The position numbers were made by a program, and so were the translations under genes. Source: Thermococcus sp. (GTDB lineage Archaea > Methanobacteriota_B > Thermococci > Thermococcales > Thermococcaceae). From it: a DNA stretch of 19,738 nt. The DNA lies in NCBI GenBank assembly GCA_021160985.1, contig JAGHBN010000082.1, positions 1 to 19,738 of the forward strand, in the 5' to 3' direction. Positions 5,703-12,755 of this stretch are shown here, piece by piece. The notes beneath the pieces are model-generated. The model was given only the letters and a program-made list of their open reading frames with translations. It did no database searches and was not told the origin of the DNA. The stretch's first letter is position 1; each line of letters begins with the position of its first letter.

Positions 5703-6344
5703 TCAGAGACCAAAGGCACCTTTTATGCCGTTTATTATCATCTGGACGGCCATCGATGTGAGTATCAGACCCATCATTCTCGTCATAACCTTTATTCCCA
5801 CCCTGCCGAGCTTCTCCTGTATCCTGTTGGAGGAGCAGAGCACCAGCCAAACCGTCAGACCTATCGCGAAAATGCTCGCTATTACCGCCGCTTTCTCCAG
5901 AAGGTTCGTGCTCTTGGCAGTGTAAATCATCACAGTGGTTATCGCACCCGGACCAGAAATCAGGGGTATCGCGAGCGGGATTATGGCAACCTCCTCCAGC
6001 GTAACCACTTCGTCACTGAACTCCTCAGTTTCTTCGTCGCTTATCTTGACGGAGGATAGCTTTCCGGAGAGCATTTCCATTGCCATCTTGAACAGTAGTA
6101 TTCCGCCGGCTATTGCAAAGGCGTCCACACTGGAGCCGAAAAACTTGAATATCCACTGGCCGAGGAGGGCAAAGATCACGAGTGTCACCGCTACAGTAAT
6201 GGAAGTTTTCCGCGCTATTTCTCTCCGCAATCCCTCCGAAAGGTCGTGGGTGACGCTGAGGAACACTGGGACAGCTCCAACGGGGTTCGTTATGGCGAAA
6301 AGGCCGGAGTAGAGTATAAGAAAGTGCTTGAGGAACTCTATCAC
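5703..6344 (-). CDS. MarC-family integral membrane protein, SnatA-like amino acid transporter
   Basis: A 213-residue protein with six expected membrane segments and the MarC hallmarks ITNPVGAVPVFL (18-29) and IPLAIPLISGPGAI (122-135). SnatA of Thermococcus sp. KS-1, a MarC protein of about the same size, transports glycine, alanine and other small neutral amino acids, so that role is likely here. An acidic cytosolic-type loop (about 98-118) separates the two halves. The frame is open upstream to 6404, but GAGGGTGG just before GTG 6344 (VIEFLKHF) marks the start. It lies 40 bases after the OsmC stop and is probably cotranscribed with it. Confidence 0.9.
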   Translation of the reverse strand: MIEFLKHFLILYSGLFAITNPVGAVPVFLSVTHDLSEGLRREIARKTSITVAVTLVIFALLGQWIFKFFGSSVDAFAIAGGILLFKMAMEMLSGKLSSVKISDEETEEFSDEVVTLEEVAIIPLAIPLISGPGAITTVMIYTAKSTNLLEKAAVIASIFAIGLTVWLVLCSSNRIQEKLGRVGIKVMTRMMGLILTSMAVQMIINGIKGAFGL

Positions 6345-6384
6345 TTTACCACCCTCTGCGGCTGGAAGAAAAGAGGTTAAAAAA

Positions 6385-6789
6385 CTAACTTCCGATGATC
6401 TCAAAAGAGTACGTGACTTCTGTCCCGCTGAGCTTCACGTGTGCGCTGGCGGAGCAGTACTTGTCCTGGCTCAGCTCTATTGCCCTCTTGGCCTTCTCCT
6501 CGCTTACATTGCCGTAGATTTTGTAGTGGATGTGGACTTTCTGGTATATCCTGGGGTGCTCCTCTCTCCTCTCACCGCTGATCTCTACCTCAAGCCCCTC
6601 GATGGGCTCGCGCATCTTCTGGAGTATCATGACGACGTCGTAGGCAGTGCAGCCAGCAACGCTCAGAAGAAGGAGCTTCATCGGGCTTATACCGCCTTCT
6701 CCGAGAATTATGGAGCACTGGTCCGTATCCATCTTGCCCACAAACTGCATGCCCTCAACTAATTTCACCCTTCCCCTGACCTCGCTCAT
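6385..6789 (-). CDS. OsmC-family thiol peroxidase-like protein
   Basis: A 134-residue OsmC/Ohr superfamily protein. The two redox cysteines are Cys47 in SVAGCTAYD and Cys112 in KYCSASA, with the conserved HIHYKIYG strand between them. The family reduces organic hydroperoxides in the cytosol through these thiols, though the small YhfA-type branch that this resembles is less well characterised. GGGTGGGATC precedes ATG 6789. A minus-strand TATA candidate CTAAAAGG (6830-6837) gives a leader of about 17 bases. It heads a likely two-gene unit with marC. Confidence 0.9.
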   Translation of the reverse strand: MSEVRGRVKLVEGMQFVGKMDTDQCSIILGEGGISPMKLLLLSVAGCTAYDVVMILQKMREPIEGLEVEISGERREEHPRIYQKVHIHYKIYGNVSEEKAKRAIELSQDKYCSASAHVKLSGTEVTYSFEIIGS

Positions 6790-6818
6790 GATCCCACCCC
6801 CCGAGGTTGGGGAAATAC

Positions 6819-6826
6819 CTTTTAAG
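6819..6826 (+). promoter_or_regulatory. TATA box of the radical SAM gene (leaderless transcript)
   Basis: CTTTTAAG, preceded by BRE-like GGAAATAC. Its centre is about 25 bases upstream of ATG 6847, which has no ribosome site, so transcription should start at or next to the start codon. The sequence read on the other strand is also TATA-like and could contribute to the divergent osmC promoter. Confidence 0.6.
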
Positions 6827-6846
6827 CCCTTTTAGAACCTTTGGTT

Positions 6847-7689
6847 ATGTACATCCGTCCATTCGATCCCTGGAAGTCGAGGCTCTGCACCTGCCCCTTC
6901 AAATACACCCTCAACGTTTACACGGGCTGCGACCACGCGTGCGTTTACTGCTACATAACCTCATATATCCCCAACGCCTTCCGCGTGAGGATCAAAGAGG
7001 GCCTGCTCCCGAAGCTCGACAGAGAGCTCAGGAAATTCGACAAGCGCCAGATAATAGCGCTATCCTACTCCTCGGACCCGTATCCCACGATAGAACGGGA
7101 AGTCGGGATAACAAGAAAGGTGCTCGAACTGTTCAGGCGTCACAACGTCCGCTGCCTTCTCCTGACCAAGTCGGACATTTTCGAGCGTGATCTGGATATC
7201 CTGAGTGAGCTCCGCTGCGCCGTTGGAATCACCGTGACTACCGTAGACAAGCGGAAAGCCAAGCTCCTGGAGCCCAACGCCCCATCTCCCAAGGCCAGGA
7301 TAAGGGCCCTCAGAAAGGCCAAGAAAGAGGGGATCCCTGTCTACGCCCGCATTGATCCAATAATCCCCTTCTACACATGGGAGGATTTTGACGAGACGCT
7401 CGATGCCCTGGATTTTGTAAGCCACGTCACGGTTTCGACGCTCAAGCTCAGACCCGACTCCAAGAGGAGGATGTTTGCAAAGTTCCCGAAGCTCATGGAA
7501 AAGCTCTGGCCGCTCTACGAGCGGGGAGAAAGGATGGAAGGCTACTGGTACCTTCCCAGAGAGCTCAGGATGGAAATATTGAAGGAAGCGGAGAAAAAAA
7601 TTCTGGAGAGGGACATTACCTTCGGATCGTGCAGGGAAGGCTACCGCTCCTTCCCAAGCTGTGACGGCTCCCACCTGGTTCCCCTTTAA
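6847..7689 (+). CDS. Radical SAM protein, SplB-like
   Basis: A 280-residue radical SAM enzyme. The cluster motif CxxxCxxC is at Cys28, Cys32 and Cys35 (CDHACVYC), followed by YITSY. SYSSDPYPTIE, RCLLLTKSD and GITVTTVD fit the partial TIM barrel of the SplB/Rv2578c-like radical SAM group, which includes spore photoproduct lyase relatives of unknown substrate. Extra cysteines at 14 and 16 and a C-terminal pair (GSCREG, SCDG) could bind metal or a second cluster. No archaeal spore lesion repair role is implied. ATG 6847 is preferred to TTG 6841; there is no ribosome site, and the TATA spacing predicts a leaderless mRNA. It ends in a 4-base tail-to-tail overlap with the aminotransferase gene. Confidence 0.88.
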   Translation: MYIRPFDPWKSRLCTCPFKYTLNVYTGCDHACVYCYITSYIPNAFRVRIKEGLLPKLDRELRKFDKRQIIALSYSSDPYPTIEREVGITRKVLELFRRHNVRCLLLTKSDIFERDLDILSELRCAVGITVTTVDKRKAKLLEPNAPSPKARIRALRKAKKEGIPVYARIDPIIPFYTWEDFDETLDALDFVSHVTVSTLKLRPDSKRRMFAKFPKLMEKLWPLYERGERMEGYWYLPRELRMEILKEAEKKILERDITFGSCREGYRSFPSCDGSHLVPL

Positions 7690-8942
7690 CCCTTAAGGGC
7701 CTTGAGTTCCTCTTTTATGACCTCTCCAAGCCTCCTAACGCCCTCTCTGATGGTCTCCTCCGGAACGTAGGTGAAGTTCAGCCTCATTGCATTCTTGACC
7801 TCTCTGTGGGCAAAGAACGCCTCTCCAGGAACGTACGCAACGCCCCTGCTTATTGCCTTCTCAGCCATGAGCTTGGTGTCTATTCCCTCCGGAAGGGTCA
7901 CCCAGACGAACATCCCTCCGTCGGGCTTCGTCCACTCGACGCCCTCGGGCATGAACTCCTCAAGGGCCTCGAGCATAGCGTCCCTGCGCGGCTTGTAGAA
8001 CTCGATAATCTTTGGAATGTGCTCGTCGAGGTAGCCGTCCTCAACGTACTTCCAGGCTATGACCTGCCCGAACGGGTTGGCACAGAGGTCAACGGCCTGC
8101 TTGGCTATCTCAATCTTCCTGATGAAGTGCGGGTGGGCCGCTATCCATCCCAGCCTGAAGCCGGGCGCAAATATCTTCGAGAAGGTTCCGAGGTAGAGAA
8201 CCCTGCCCTCGTCGTCGAAGTACTTGATCGGCGGGATAGGTTCACCGGAGTAGCGGAGCTCGCTGTAGGGATTGTCCTCGACAATCAGGAAGTCATATTC
8301 TCTGGCGAGTTCTATAAGGCGCTTCCTTCTCTCAAGGCTCATGGTGACTCCCGCGGGGTTCTGGAAGGTGGAGACCGTGTACACAAACTTGACCTTCTTG
8401 CCCTCTTTCTTGAGCTCCTCGAGCTTCTCCTCAAGGATGTCGATCCTCATTCCGTCGTGATCCATAGGTATGCTGACGAATTCCGGATCGTAGTACTTGA
8501 ACGCGTTGAGAGCCGCAAGGTAGGTGGGGCCTTCAACGACCACCACGTCACCCGGGTTTATGAAAACGCGGCCGATAAGATCGAGTGCCTGCTGGCTACC
8601 GGCAACCATCATTACCTCAACCTTGCTCGTGGGAATTCCGTAGCGCTTCTCCATCCATTTGGCGAGAGTCATGCGGAGGGGCGTGAAGCCCTTGGTGGTC
8701 CCATACTGAAGGGCTTTGTCCGCGTGCTTCTCCAGGACTTCTTCAGTGATCTTTTTGATGACCTCAACCGGGAACGTCTCGGGGGCGGGAAGACCTCCGG
8801 CGAGGCTTATAACATCCCCCTTCTCCACGAGCTTGAGCAGCTCCCTGATTTCGGATGCCTTCATCCCCATGGCCTTTTCAGAGAAATATGCCTCAAAATC
8901 AAGCGATCCAGACTCCAACTTTTTCATAAGCTTTTCCTCCAT
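7686..8942 (-). CDS. PLP-dependent aminotransferase, class I (KAT II/2-aminoadipate type)
   Basis: A 418-residue fold-type I aminotransferase. PLP lysine Lys256 is in GTFSKIFAPGFRLGW, with Asn195 (FQNPAG), Asp223 (VEDNPY), Tyr226 and Arg387 (MRLNF) also in place. It closely resembles P. horikoshii PH0207, a kynurenine aminotransferase II homologue, and the multi-substrate aminotransferases of Thermococcus that use aromatic, 2-aminoadipate or similar donors with 2-oxoglutarate. Likely roles are amino-acid catabolism and NADPH-linked fermentation, or LysN-type biosynthesis. The longest frame starts at ATG 8960, but GGGGTGGTGAG directly precedes ATG 8942 (MEEKLMKK), which I chose. The promoter is GTATAAATAA at 8989-8998. 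Confidence 0.93.
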   Translation of the reverse strand: MEEKLMKKLESGSLDFEAYFSEKAMGMKASEIRELLKLVEKGDVISLAGGLPAPETFPVEVIKKITEEVLEKHADKALQYGTTKGFTPLRMTLAKWMEKRYGIPTSKVEVMMVAGSQQALDLIGRVFINPGDVVVVEGPTYLAALNAFKYYDPEFVSIPMDHDGMRIDILEEKLEELKKEGKKVKFVYTVSTFQNPAGVTMSLERRKRLIELAREYDFLIVEDNPYSELRYSGEPIPPIKYFDDEGRVLYLGTFSKIFAPGFRLGWIAAHPHFIRKIEIAKQAVDLCANPFGQVIAWKYVEDGYLDEHIPKIIEFYKPRRDAMLEALEEFMPEGVEWTKPDGGMFVWVTLPEGIDTKLMAEKAISRGVAYVPGEAFFAHREVKNAMRLNFTYVPEETIREGVRRLGEVIKEELKALKG

Positions 8943-8988
8943 ACTCACCACCCCAACCATCTGAATGAACAGGTTTGATCACGTCACC

Positions 8989-8998
8989 TTATTTATAC
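8989..8998 (-). promoter_or_regulatory. TATA box of the aminotransferase gene
   Basis: GTATAAATAA on the minus strand. The expected start near 8967 leaves a leader of about 25 bases with the GGTGGTGAG site. A second TATA-like GGTTTATAAC lies at 9020-9029, so there may be two starts. Confidence 0.55.
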
Positions 8999-9052
8999 AT
9001 TGGGGGTAGGGCGGGGCGAGTTATAAACCTTTCTTTGCCCTCTCCGCCGTGT

Positions 9053-9066
9053 TTTACATTTGTAAA
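9053..9066. promoter_or_regulatory. Inverted repeat TTTACA-TT-TGTAAA, possible operator
   Basis: Six-base arms around a two-base centre, in the 236-base divergent region between the aminotransferase and the R15P isomerase genes. It lies about 55 bases upstream of the aminotransferase TATA and 65 upstream of the isomerase TATA, a position more usual for activation or looping than for direct blocking. The cognate regulator is not known to me. Confidence 0.35.
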
Positions 9067-9130
9067 GGATTTTGGCCGTTTTTCTGGGACGTTAACGAAC
9101 ATACCAAGTCAACGATGAACAGGAAAAGTT

Positions 9131-9139
9131 CTTTAAACG
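9131..9139 (+). promoter_or_regulatory. TATA box of the R15P isomerase gene
   Basis: CTTTAAACG. A start near 9161 gives a leader of about 18 bases with the GGAGGTGG ribosome site. Confidence 0.5.
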
Positions 9140-9178
9140 TTTTTCCCTCACCCTACAGTATGCACGGAGGTGGTTGAA

Positions 9179-10147
9179 GTGCCGGTGGCCAAGGAAGTGT
9201 TGGAAATAGCCGAGAAGATCAGGAACATGGAAATCAGAGGTGCAGGCAAGATAGCCCGCTTTGCAGCTTACGCACTTCAGATACAGGCGGAGAGCAGCAA
9301 AGCCAAGACTGTCGATGAGCTGTGGAACGAAATGAAGGAAGCGGCGAGGATTCTCTACGAGACGCGCCCCACTGCTGTGTCTCTGCCCAACGCACTCCGT
9401 TATGTTATGCACCGGGGTAAGGCAGCCTACGCCAGCGGTGCCGACCTTGACGAGCTGAAGTTCATCATCATAAACGCCGCAAAGGAGTTCATATACAACT
9501 CCGAAAGGGCCATAGAGCGGATAGGGGAGATAGGTGCCAAAAGAATCGAGGACGGCGACGTAATAATGACCCACTGCCACAGCAAAGCCGCGATAAGCGT
9601 GATGAGGACTGCCTTCGAACAGGGCAAGAACATCAAAGTCATCGTCACCGAAACTAGGCCCAAGTGGCAGGGCAAGCTCACCGCGAAGGAGCTGGCCTCA
9701 TACGGAATCCCGGTCATCTACGTCGTTGATTCCGCCGCCAGACACTACATGAAGATGACGGACAAGGTGGTAATGGGGGCAGACAGCATAACAGTCAACG
9801 GTGCCGTGATAAACAAGGTTGGAACCGCCCTGATAGCACTTACCGCCAAAGAGCACCGAGTCTGGACGATGATAGCGGCGGAAACTTACAAGTTCCACCC
9901 CGAGACGATGCTCGGCCAGCTGGTCGAAATAGAGATGCGCAATCCCTACGAGGTAATCCCGGAGGAGGAGCTCAAGACATGGCCGGAGAACATTGAGGTC
10001 TGGAACCCAGCCTTCGACGTCACGCCGCCTGAGTATGTGGACGTTATCATAACCGAGAGAGGGGTTATCCCGCCGAGCGCGGCCATAGACATCCTCAAGG
10101 AAGAGTTCGGCTGGGCACTCAAGTACACCGAGCCCTGGGAGGACTGA
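9179..10147 (+). CDS. Ribose-1,5-bisphosphate isomerase (e2b2)
   Basis: A 322-residue enzyme, the same length as T. kodakarensis TK0185. It converts ribose 1,5-bisphosphate, made by AMP phosphorylase, into ribulose 1,5-bisphosphate for type III Rubisco in the archaeal AMP pathway. Catalytic Cys133 (MTHCHSKAA) and Asp202 (GADSITVNGAV) fall exactly at the numbers I recall for the characterised enzyme, which supports the chosen start. The fold is that of eIF2B-like regulatory subunits, and such genes are often mislabelled as translation factors. GTG 9179 follows GGAGGTGG (9166-9173); GTG 9170 lies inside that ribosome site. The Rubisco and AMP phosphorylase genes are not in this window. Confidence 0.96.
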   Translation: MPVAKEVLEIAEKIRNMEIRGAGKIARFAAYALQIQAESSKAKTVDELWNEMKEAARILYETRPTAVSLPNALRYVMHRGKAAYASGADLDELKFIIINAAKEFIYNSERAIERIGEIGAKRIEDGDVIMTHCHSKAAISVMRTAFEQGKNIKVIVTETRPKWQGKLTAKELASYGIPVIYVVDSAARHYMKMTDKVVMGADSITVNGAVINKVGTALIALTAKEHRVWTMIAAETYKFHPETMLGQLVEIEMRNPYEVIPEEELKTWPENIEVWNPAFDVTPPEYVDVIITERGVIPPSAAIDILKEEFGWALKYTEPWED

Positions 10148-10150
10148 AGG

Positions 10151-10164
10151 CTTTTTCTTTTCTC
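10151..10164 (+). terminator. T-rich terminator after the R15P isomerase gene
   Basis: CTTTTTCTTTTCTC begins 4 bases after the stop codon, a typical archaeal oligo-T terminator. Confidence 0.55.
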
Positions 10165-10183
10165 TTACCGCTCTTTGGATAGA

Positions 10184-10210
10184 GCTTAAAAGGGGTATGC
10201 CTTTTATACT
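10184..10210 (+). promoter_or_regulatory. Promoter of the nop5-flpA operon, two TATA candidates
   Basis: GCTTAAAAGG (10184-10193) predicts a start near 10215 and a leader of about 26 bases that includes GGGTGAT. CTTTTATACT (10201-10210) predicts a start near 10231, very close to the start codon. The first would give an mRNA with a full ribosome site. Confidence 0.5.
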
Positions 10211-10240
10211 TCAGAGACAGAAACTGAAAGGGTGATGATG

Positions 10241-11506
10241 ATGAAGGTTTACATTGCCGAGAACGTCAGAGGCATTTACGCTTTTGACGAGAGCGGTAAC
10301 CTAATTGGACAGAAACCGTTTTATGGAAAGCCCGAGACCAGCCTGGACAAGCTCCTCAAGGGTGAGCCGAGCGAGGAGCTCTTAGCGTTCCTAGAAGAGC
10401 TCAAAGAAAACGGATGTGAAGAGTTCGCCCTCGAGGACTCCGAGCTGAGCAGAAAGCTGAAGGAGCTCGGCTATAACACTACTGCCGAGTTCCCAAACAT
10501 CGCGGGAGAGGAGCTCAGAGGTAACCCCGAGGAATTCCTCGGCGAGAAGTGGTTTGAGGAATACTACACCGTGGGGGTCGCCTTAACAAGGCTTCGCATC
10601 CAGGAGCAGAGCGGAGCAAGGGATAAGATGATAATTCAGGCCATAGAGGCCCTCGACGACATCGATAAGGTCATCAACCTGTTAGTCTCCCGCCTGAGGG
10701 AATGGTACGGCCTCCACTTCCCGGAGCTGGATGAGATTCTCCCGAAGCACGAGCAGTACGTTGCCTTCGTCAAGACCGTCGGTTCGAGGGAGAATCTCAG
10801 CGAAGAAAAACTGAAAGAGCTCGGGCTTTCAGACGCCAAGGGAGAAAAAATCCTGAAGGCTAGTAAGAACTCCATGGGGGCCCCGCTCGGGAAGTTCGAC
10901 GAGGAAATAATTATCAAGCTCGCAGAGGAGATAAGCGACCTCTACAAGCTCAGGAGGCAGATAGAGGATTACCTCGAGACGGCAATGGATGAAGTCGCCC
11001 CGAACCTCAAGGCCCTTGTTGGAGCCAAGCTCGCCGCGAGGCTCATGAGCCTTGCCGGCGGCCTGAAGGAGCTCGCCATGATGCCCGCATCGACCATACA
11101 GGTGCTCGGTGCCGAGAAGGCCCTCTTCAGACATCTGAGGAGTGGTGCCAAGCCGCCGAAGCACGGCGTCATCTTCCAGTACCCCGCCATAAACCGCTCA
11201 CCCTGGTGGCAGAGGGGTAAGATAGCAAGGGCCCTCGCAGGAAAGCTCGCCATAGCGGCGAGGGTTGACTACTTCTCCGGCGAATACATCGGTGAAGAGC
11301 TGAAGCAGGAGCTGGAGCAGCGCATCCAGGAGATAAAGCAGAAGTATCCGAACCCGCCGAAGAGAAAGGCCAAGCCCGAGAAGAAAAAGAAGAAGTTCAA
11401 GGGCAAAGAGAAGAAAGGCAGGGGATTCGGCGGTAAGAGAAAAGAGAAGGCCAGAAAGGGTCAGAAGGGTAAAGGCGAGAAGAAAAAGAAGAAGGGCAAG
11501 AGGTGA
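10241..11506 (+). CDS. Nop5 (Nop56/58), box C/D RNP scaffold protein
   Basis: A 421-residue protein that joins L7Ae-bound box C/D guide RNA to fibrillarin and so places the methyltransferase on rRNA and tRNA targets. The N-terminal fibrillarin-binding domain is about 1-120, the long coiled-coil dimerisation region about 120-240, and the Nop RNA-binding domain about 250-360, with GAKLAARLMSLAGGL and the ASTIQVLGAEKALFRHL signature. The last 55 residues or so are a lysine-rich, disordered tail (KKKKK, GRGFGGKRK), usual for the family. GTG 10232 and ATG codons at 10235, 10238 and 10241 lie in a row; GGGTGAT favours the last (MKVYIAEN). flpA starts 5 bases after its stop. Confidence 0.95.
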   Translation: MKVYIAENVRGIYAFDESGNLIGQKPFYGKPETSLDKLLKGEPSEELLAFLEELKENGCEEFALEDSELSRKLKELGYNTTAEFPNIAGEELRGNPEEFLGEKWFEEYYTVGVALTRLRIQEQSGARDKMIIQAIEALDDIDKVINLLVSRLREWYGLHFPELDEILPKHEQYVAFVKTVGSRENLSEEKLKELGLSDAKGEKILKASKNSMGAPLGKFDEEIIIKLAEEISDLYKLRRQIEDYLETAMDEVAPNLKALVGAKLAARLMSLAGGLKELAMMPASTIQVLGAEKALFRHLRSGAKPPKHGVIFQYPAINRSPWWQRGKIARALAGKLAIAARVDYFSGEYIGEELKQELEQRIQEIKQKYPNPPKRKAKPEKKKKKFKGKEKKGRGFGGKRKEKARKGQKGKGEKKKKKGKR

Positions 11507-11511
11507 GGTAA

Positions 11512-12192
11512 ATGAAGATTAAAAAGCACAAGTTCCCGGGCGTTTACGTCTTCGTTGACGAGGACGGGAGTGAGAAAATAGCCACGAAAAACCTCGTTCC
11601 CGGCCAGAAGGTCTACGGCGAGCGCGTTGTGAAGTTTGAGGGAGAGGAGTACAGGATATGGAACCCCAGTAGGTCAAAGCTCGGTGCCGCCATCCTCAAC
11701 GGCCTCAAGAACTTCCCGATTAAGCCCGGCACAACCATTCTCTACCTCGGAATAGCGAGCGGAACCACCGCTTCCCACGTCAGCGACATCGTCGGCTGGG
11801 AGGGCAAGATATTCGGCGTCGAGTTCTCGCCGAGGGTTCTACGGGAGCTCGTCCCGATAGTCGAGGAGAGGAGGAACATCGTCCCGATACTCGGCGACGC
11901 GACGAAGCCGGAAGGCTACCGCGCCCTTGTTCCAAAGGTGGACGTCATCTTCGAGGATGTCGCCCAGCCGACGCAGGCAAAGATACTCATAGACAACGCC
12001 AAAGTTTACCTCAAGAGCGGCGGCTACGGCATGATATCCGTCAAGAGCAGGAGCATAGACGTCACCAAGGAGCCGGAGCAGGTCTTCAAGGAGGTCGAGA
12101 GGGAGCTCGCGGGCTACTTTGAGGTCGTCGAGCGCCTCAGCCTTGAGCCCTACGAGAAGGACCACGCGCTGTTCGTAGTTAAGAAGCCGTGA
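11512..12192 (+). CDS. flpA: Fibrillarin-like rRNA/tRNA 2'-O-methyltransferase
   Basis: A 226-residue SAM-dependent methyltransferase, the catalytic subunit of box C/D RNPs. A short N-terminal domain (1-55) precedes the Rossmann domain, with SAM motif I LGIASGTTASH (79-89), GVEFSPR (102-108), GDAT (128-131) and FEDVAQPTQ (147-155), and SVKSRSIDV around the catalytic lysine. All key blocks are intact. GAGGTGAGG, which spans the Nop5 stop, is the ribosome site. The two-gene nop5-flpA operon is the standard archaeal arrangement and gives matched amounts of the two partners. Confidence 0.97.
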   Translation: MKIKKHKFPGVYVFVDEDGSEKIATKNLVPGQKVYGERVVKFEGEEYRIWNPSRSKLGAAILNGLKNFPIKPGTTILYLGIASGTTASHVSDIVGWEGKIFGVEFSPRVLRELVPIVEERRNIVPILGDATKPEGYRALVPKVDVIFEDVAQPTQAKILIDNAKVYLKSGGYGMISVKSRSIDVTKEPEQVFKEVERELAGYFEVVERLSLEPYEKDHALFVVKKP

Positions 12193-12210
12193 CTTTGGGG
12201 AGGGGCGAAG

Positions 12211-12645
12211 GTGAACCTCGTTCCACTCCTCCTCGTTTTGCTCCCCTTTTTCCTCATAGTCCTTCCCGTGGCTTTTGAGATAAAGAGAGAGCTCGATAAG
12301 TACGTCCCCGTTAGAGTTGTCGTCATGGTGGAAGAGAATAACAGAAAAGTGGTCATAGAGACTCGAAAGAGACGATTAGAGGTCGGGGTGAAAGACTTTA
12401 AAAGTGCCTCCTCAGAGGAAGTCTTGGAGGTTAGAATAAATGGCCTCTCGTTCGGGAAGTACCGGCTCGGCCTCTACAAAGGGCCCTACGGCTACGTCGA
12501 GTCGTATGCCACCTCCGACTTGGGAATTTTGATAGATGGAGCGGACGGGAAGAAGTACTTCCTTGCATTTAAGAATGTTGGAGAACTCGCAGAGATATTG
12601 AGAAATAAAGGGAAAATCAAGAGAGTCATTCCTGTGGAGTCCTAA
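12211..12645 (+). CDS. Membrane-anchored protein of unknown function
   Basis: A 144-residue protein starting at GTG 12211, with GGGGAGGGG six bases upstream. Residues 3-22 form one hydrophobic N-terminal anchor. The remainder is soluble: strands at about 33-60 are followed by a block, about 80-140, with RLGLYKGPYGY, a glycine-rich turn and a final helix ELAEILRNKG. This strand-then-helix order resembles small PH-like domains of archaeal and bacterial membrane proteins, but I cannot assign it. It lies 18 bases after flpA and could be transcribed with it; a functional link is doubtful. Confidence 0.75.
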   Translation: MNLVPLLLVLLPFFLIVLPVAFEIKRELDKYVPVRVVVMVEENNRKVVIETRKRRLEVGVKDFKSASSEEVLEVRINGLSFGKYRLGLYKGPYGYVESYATSDLGILIDGADGKKYFLAFKNVGELAEILRNKGKIKRVIPVES

Positions 12646-12680
12646 AGAGTTCTTTCGCTGATTGCCGAAAACCTCTTTTA

Positions 12681-12704
12681 CTTTCACCGAAAGACTTTTA
12701 TAAG
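12681..12704 (+). promoter_or_regulatory. Mevalonate operon promoter with overlapping inverted repeat
   Basis: TATA box CTTTTATAAG at 12695-12704, about 52 bases before ATG 12756, predicts a leader near 30 bases. The inverted repeat CTTTC-ACC-GAAAG (12681-12693) overlaps the BRE position directly upstream, so a bound protein would block TFB and TBP. The regulator is unknown. Confidence 0.55.
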
Positions 12705-12755
12705 GGCCCCTTTAACCTTAGGCGAAGTCACATTCAGTTTTTGTGGGTGGTGCCA

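Noticed and set aside
7806..8978. A 390-codon plus-strand frame over the aminotransferase
   Set aside because: The minus-strand protein has all PLP-enzyme motifs; this frame is its antisense and shows no family features.
9170..10147. Annotation as translation initiation factor eIF2B
   Set aside because: Cys133 and Asp202 at the exact catalytic positions and the length identify ribose-1,5-bisphosphate isomerase.
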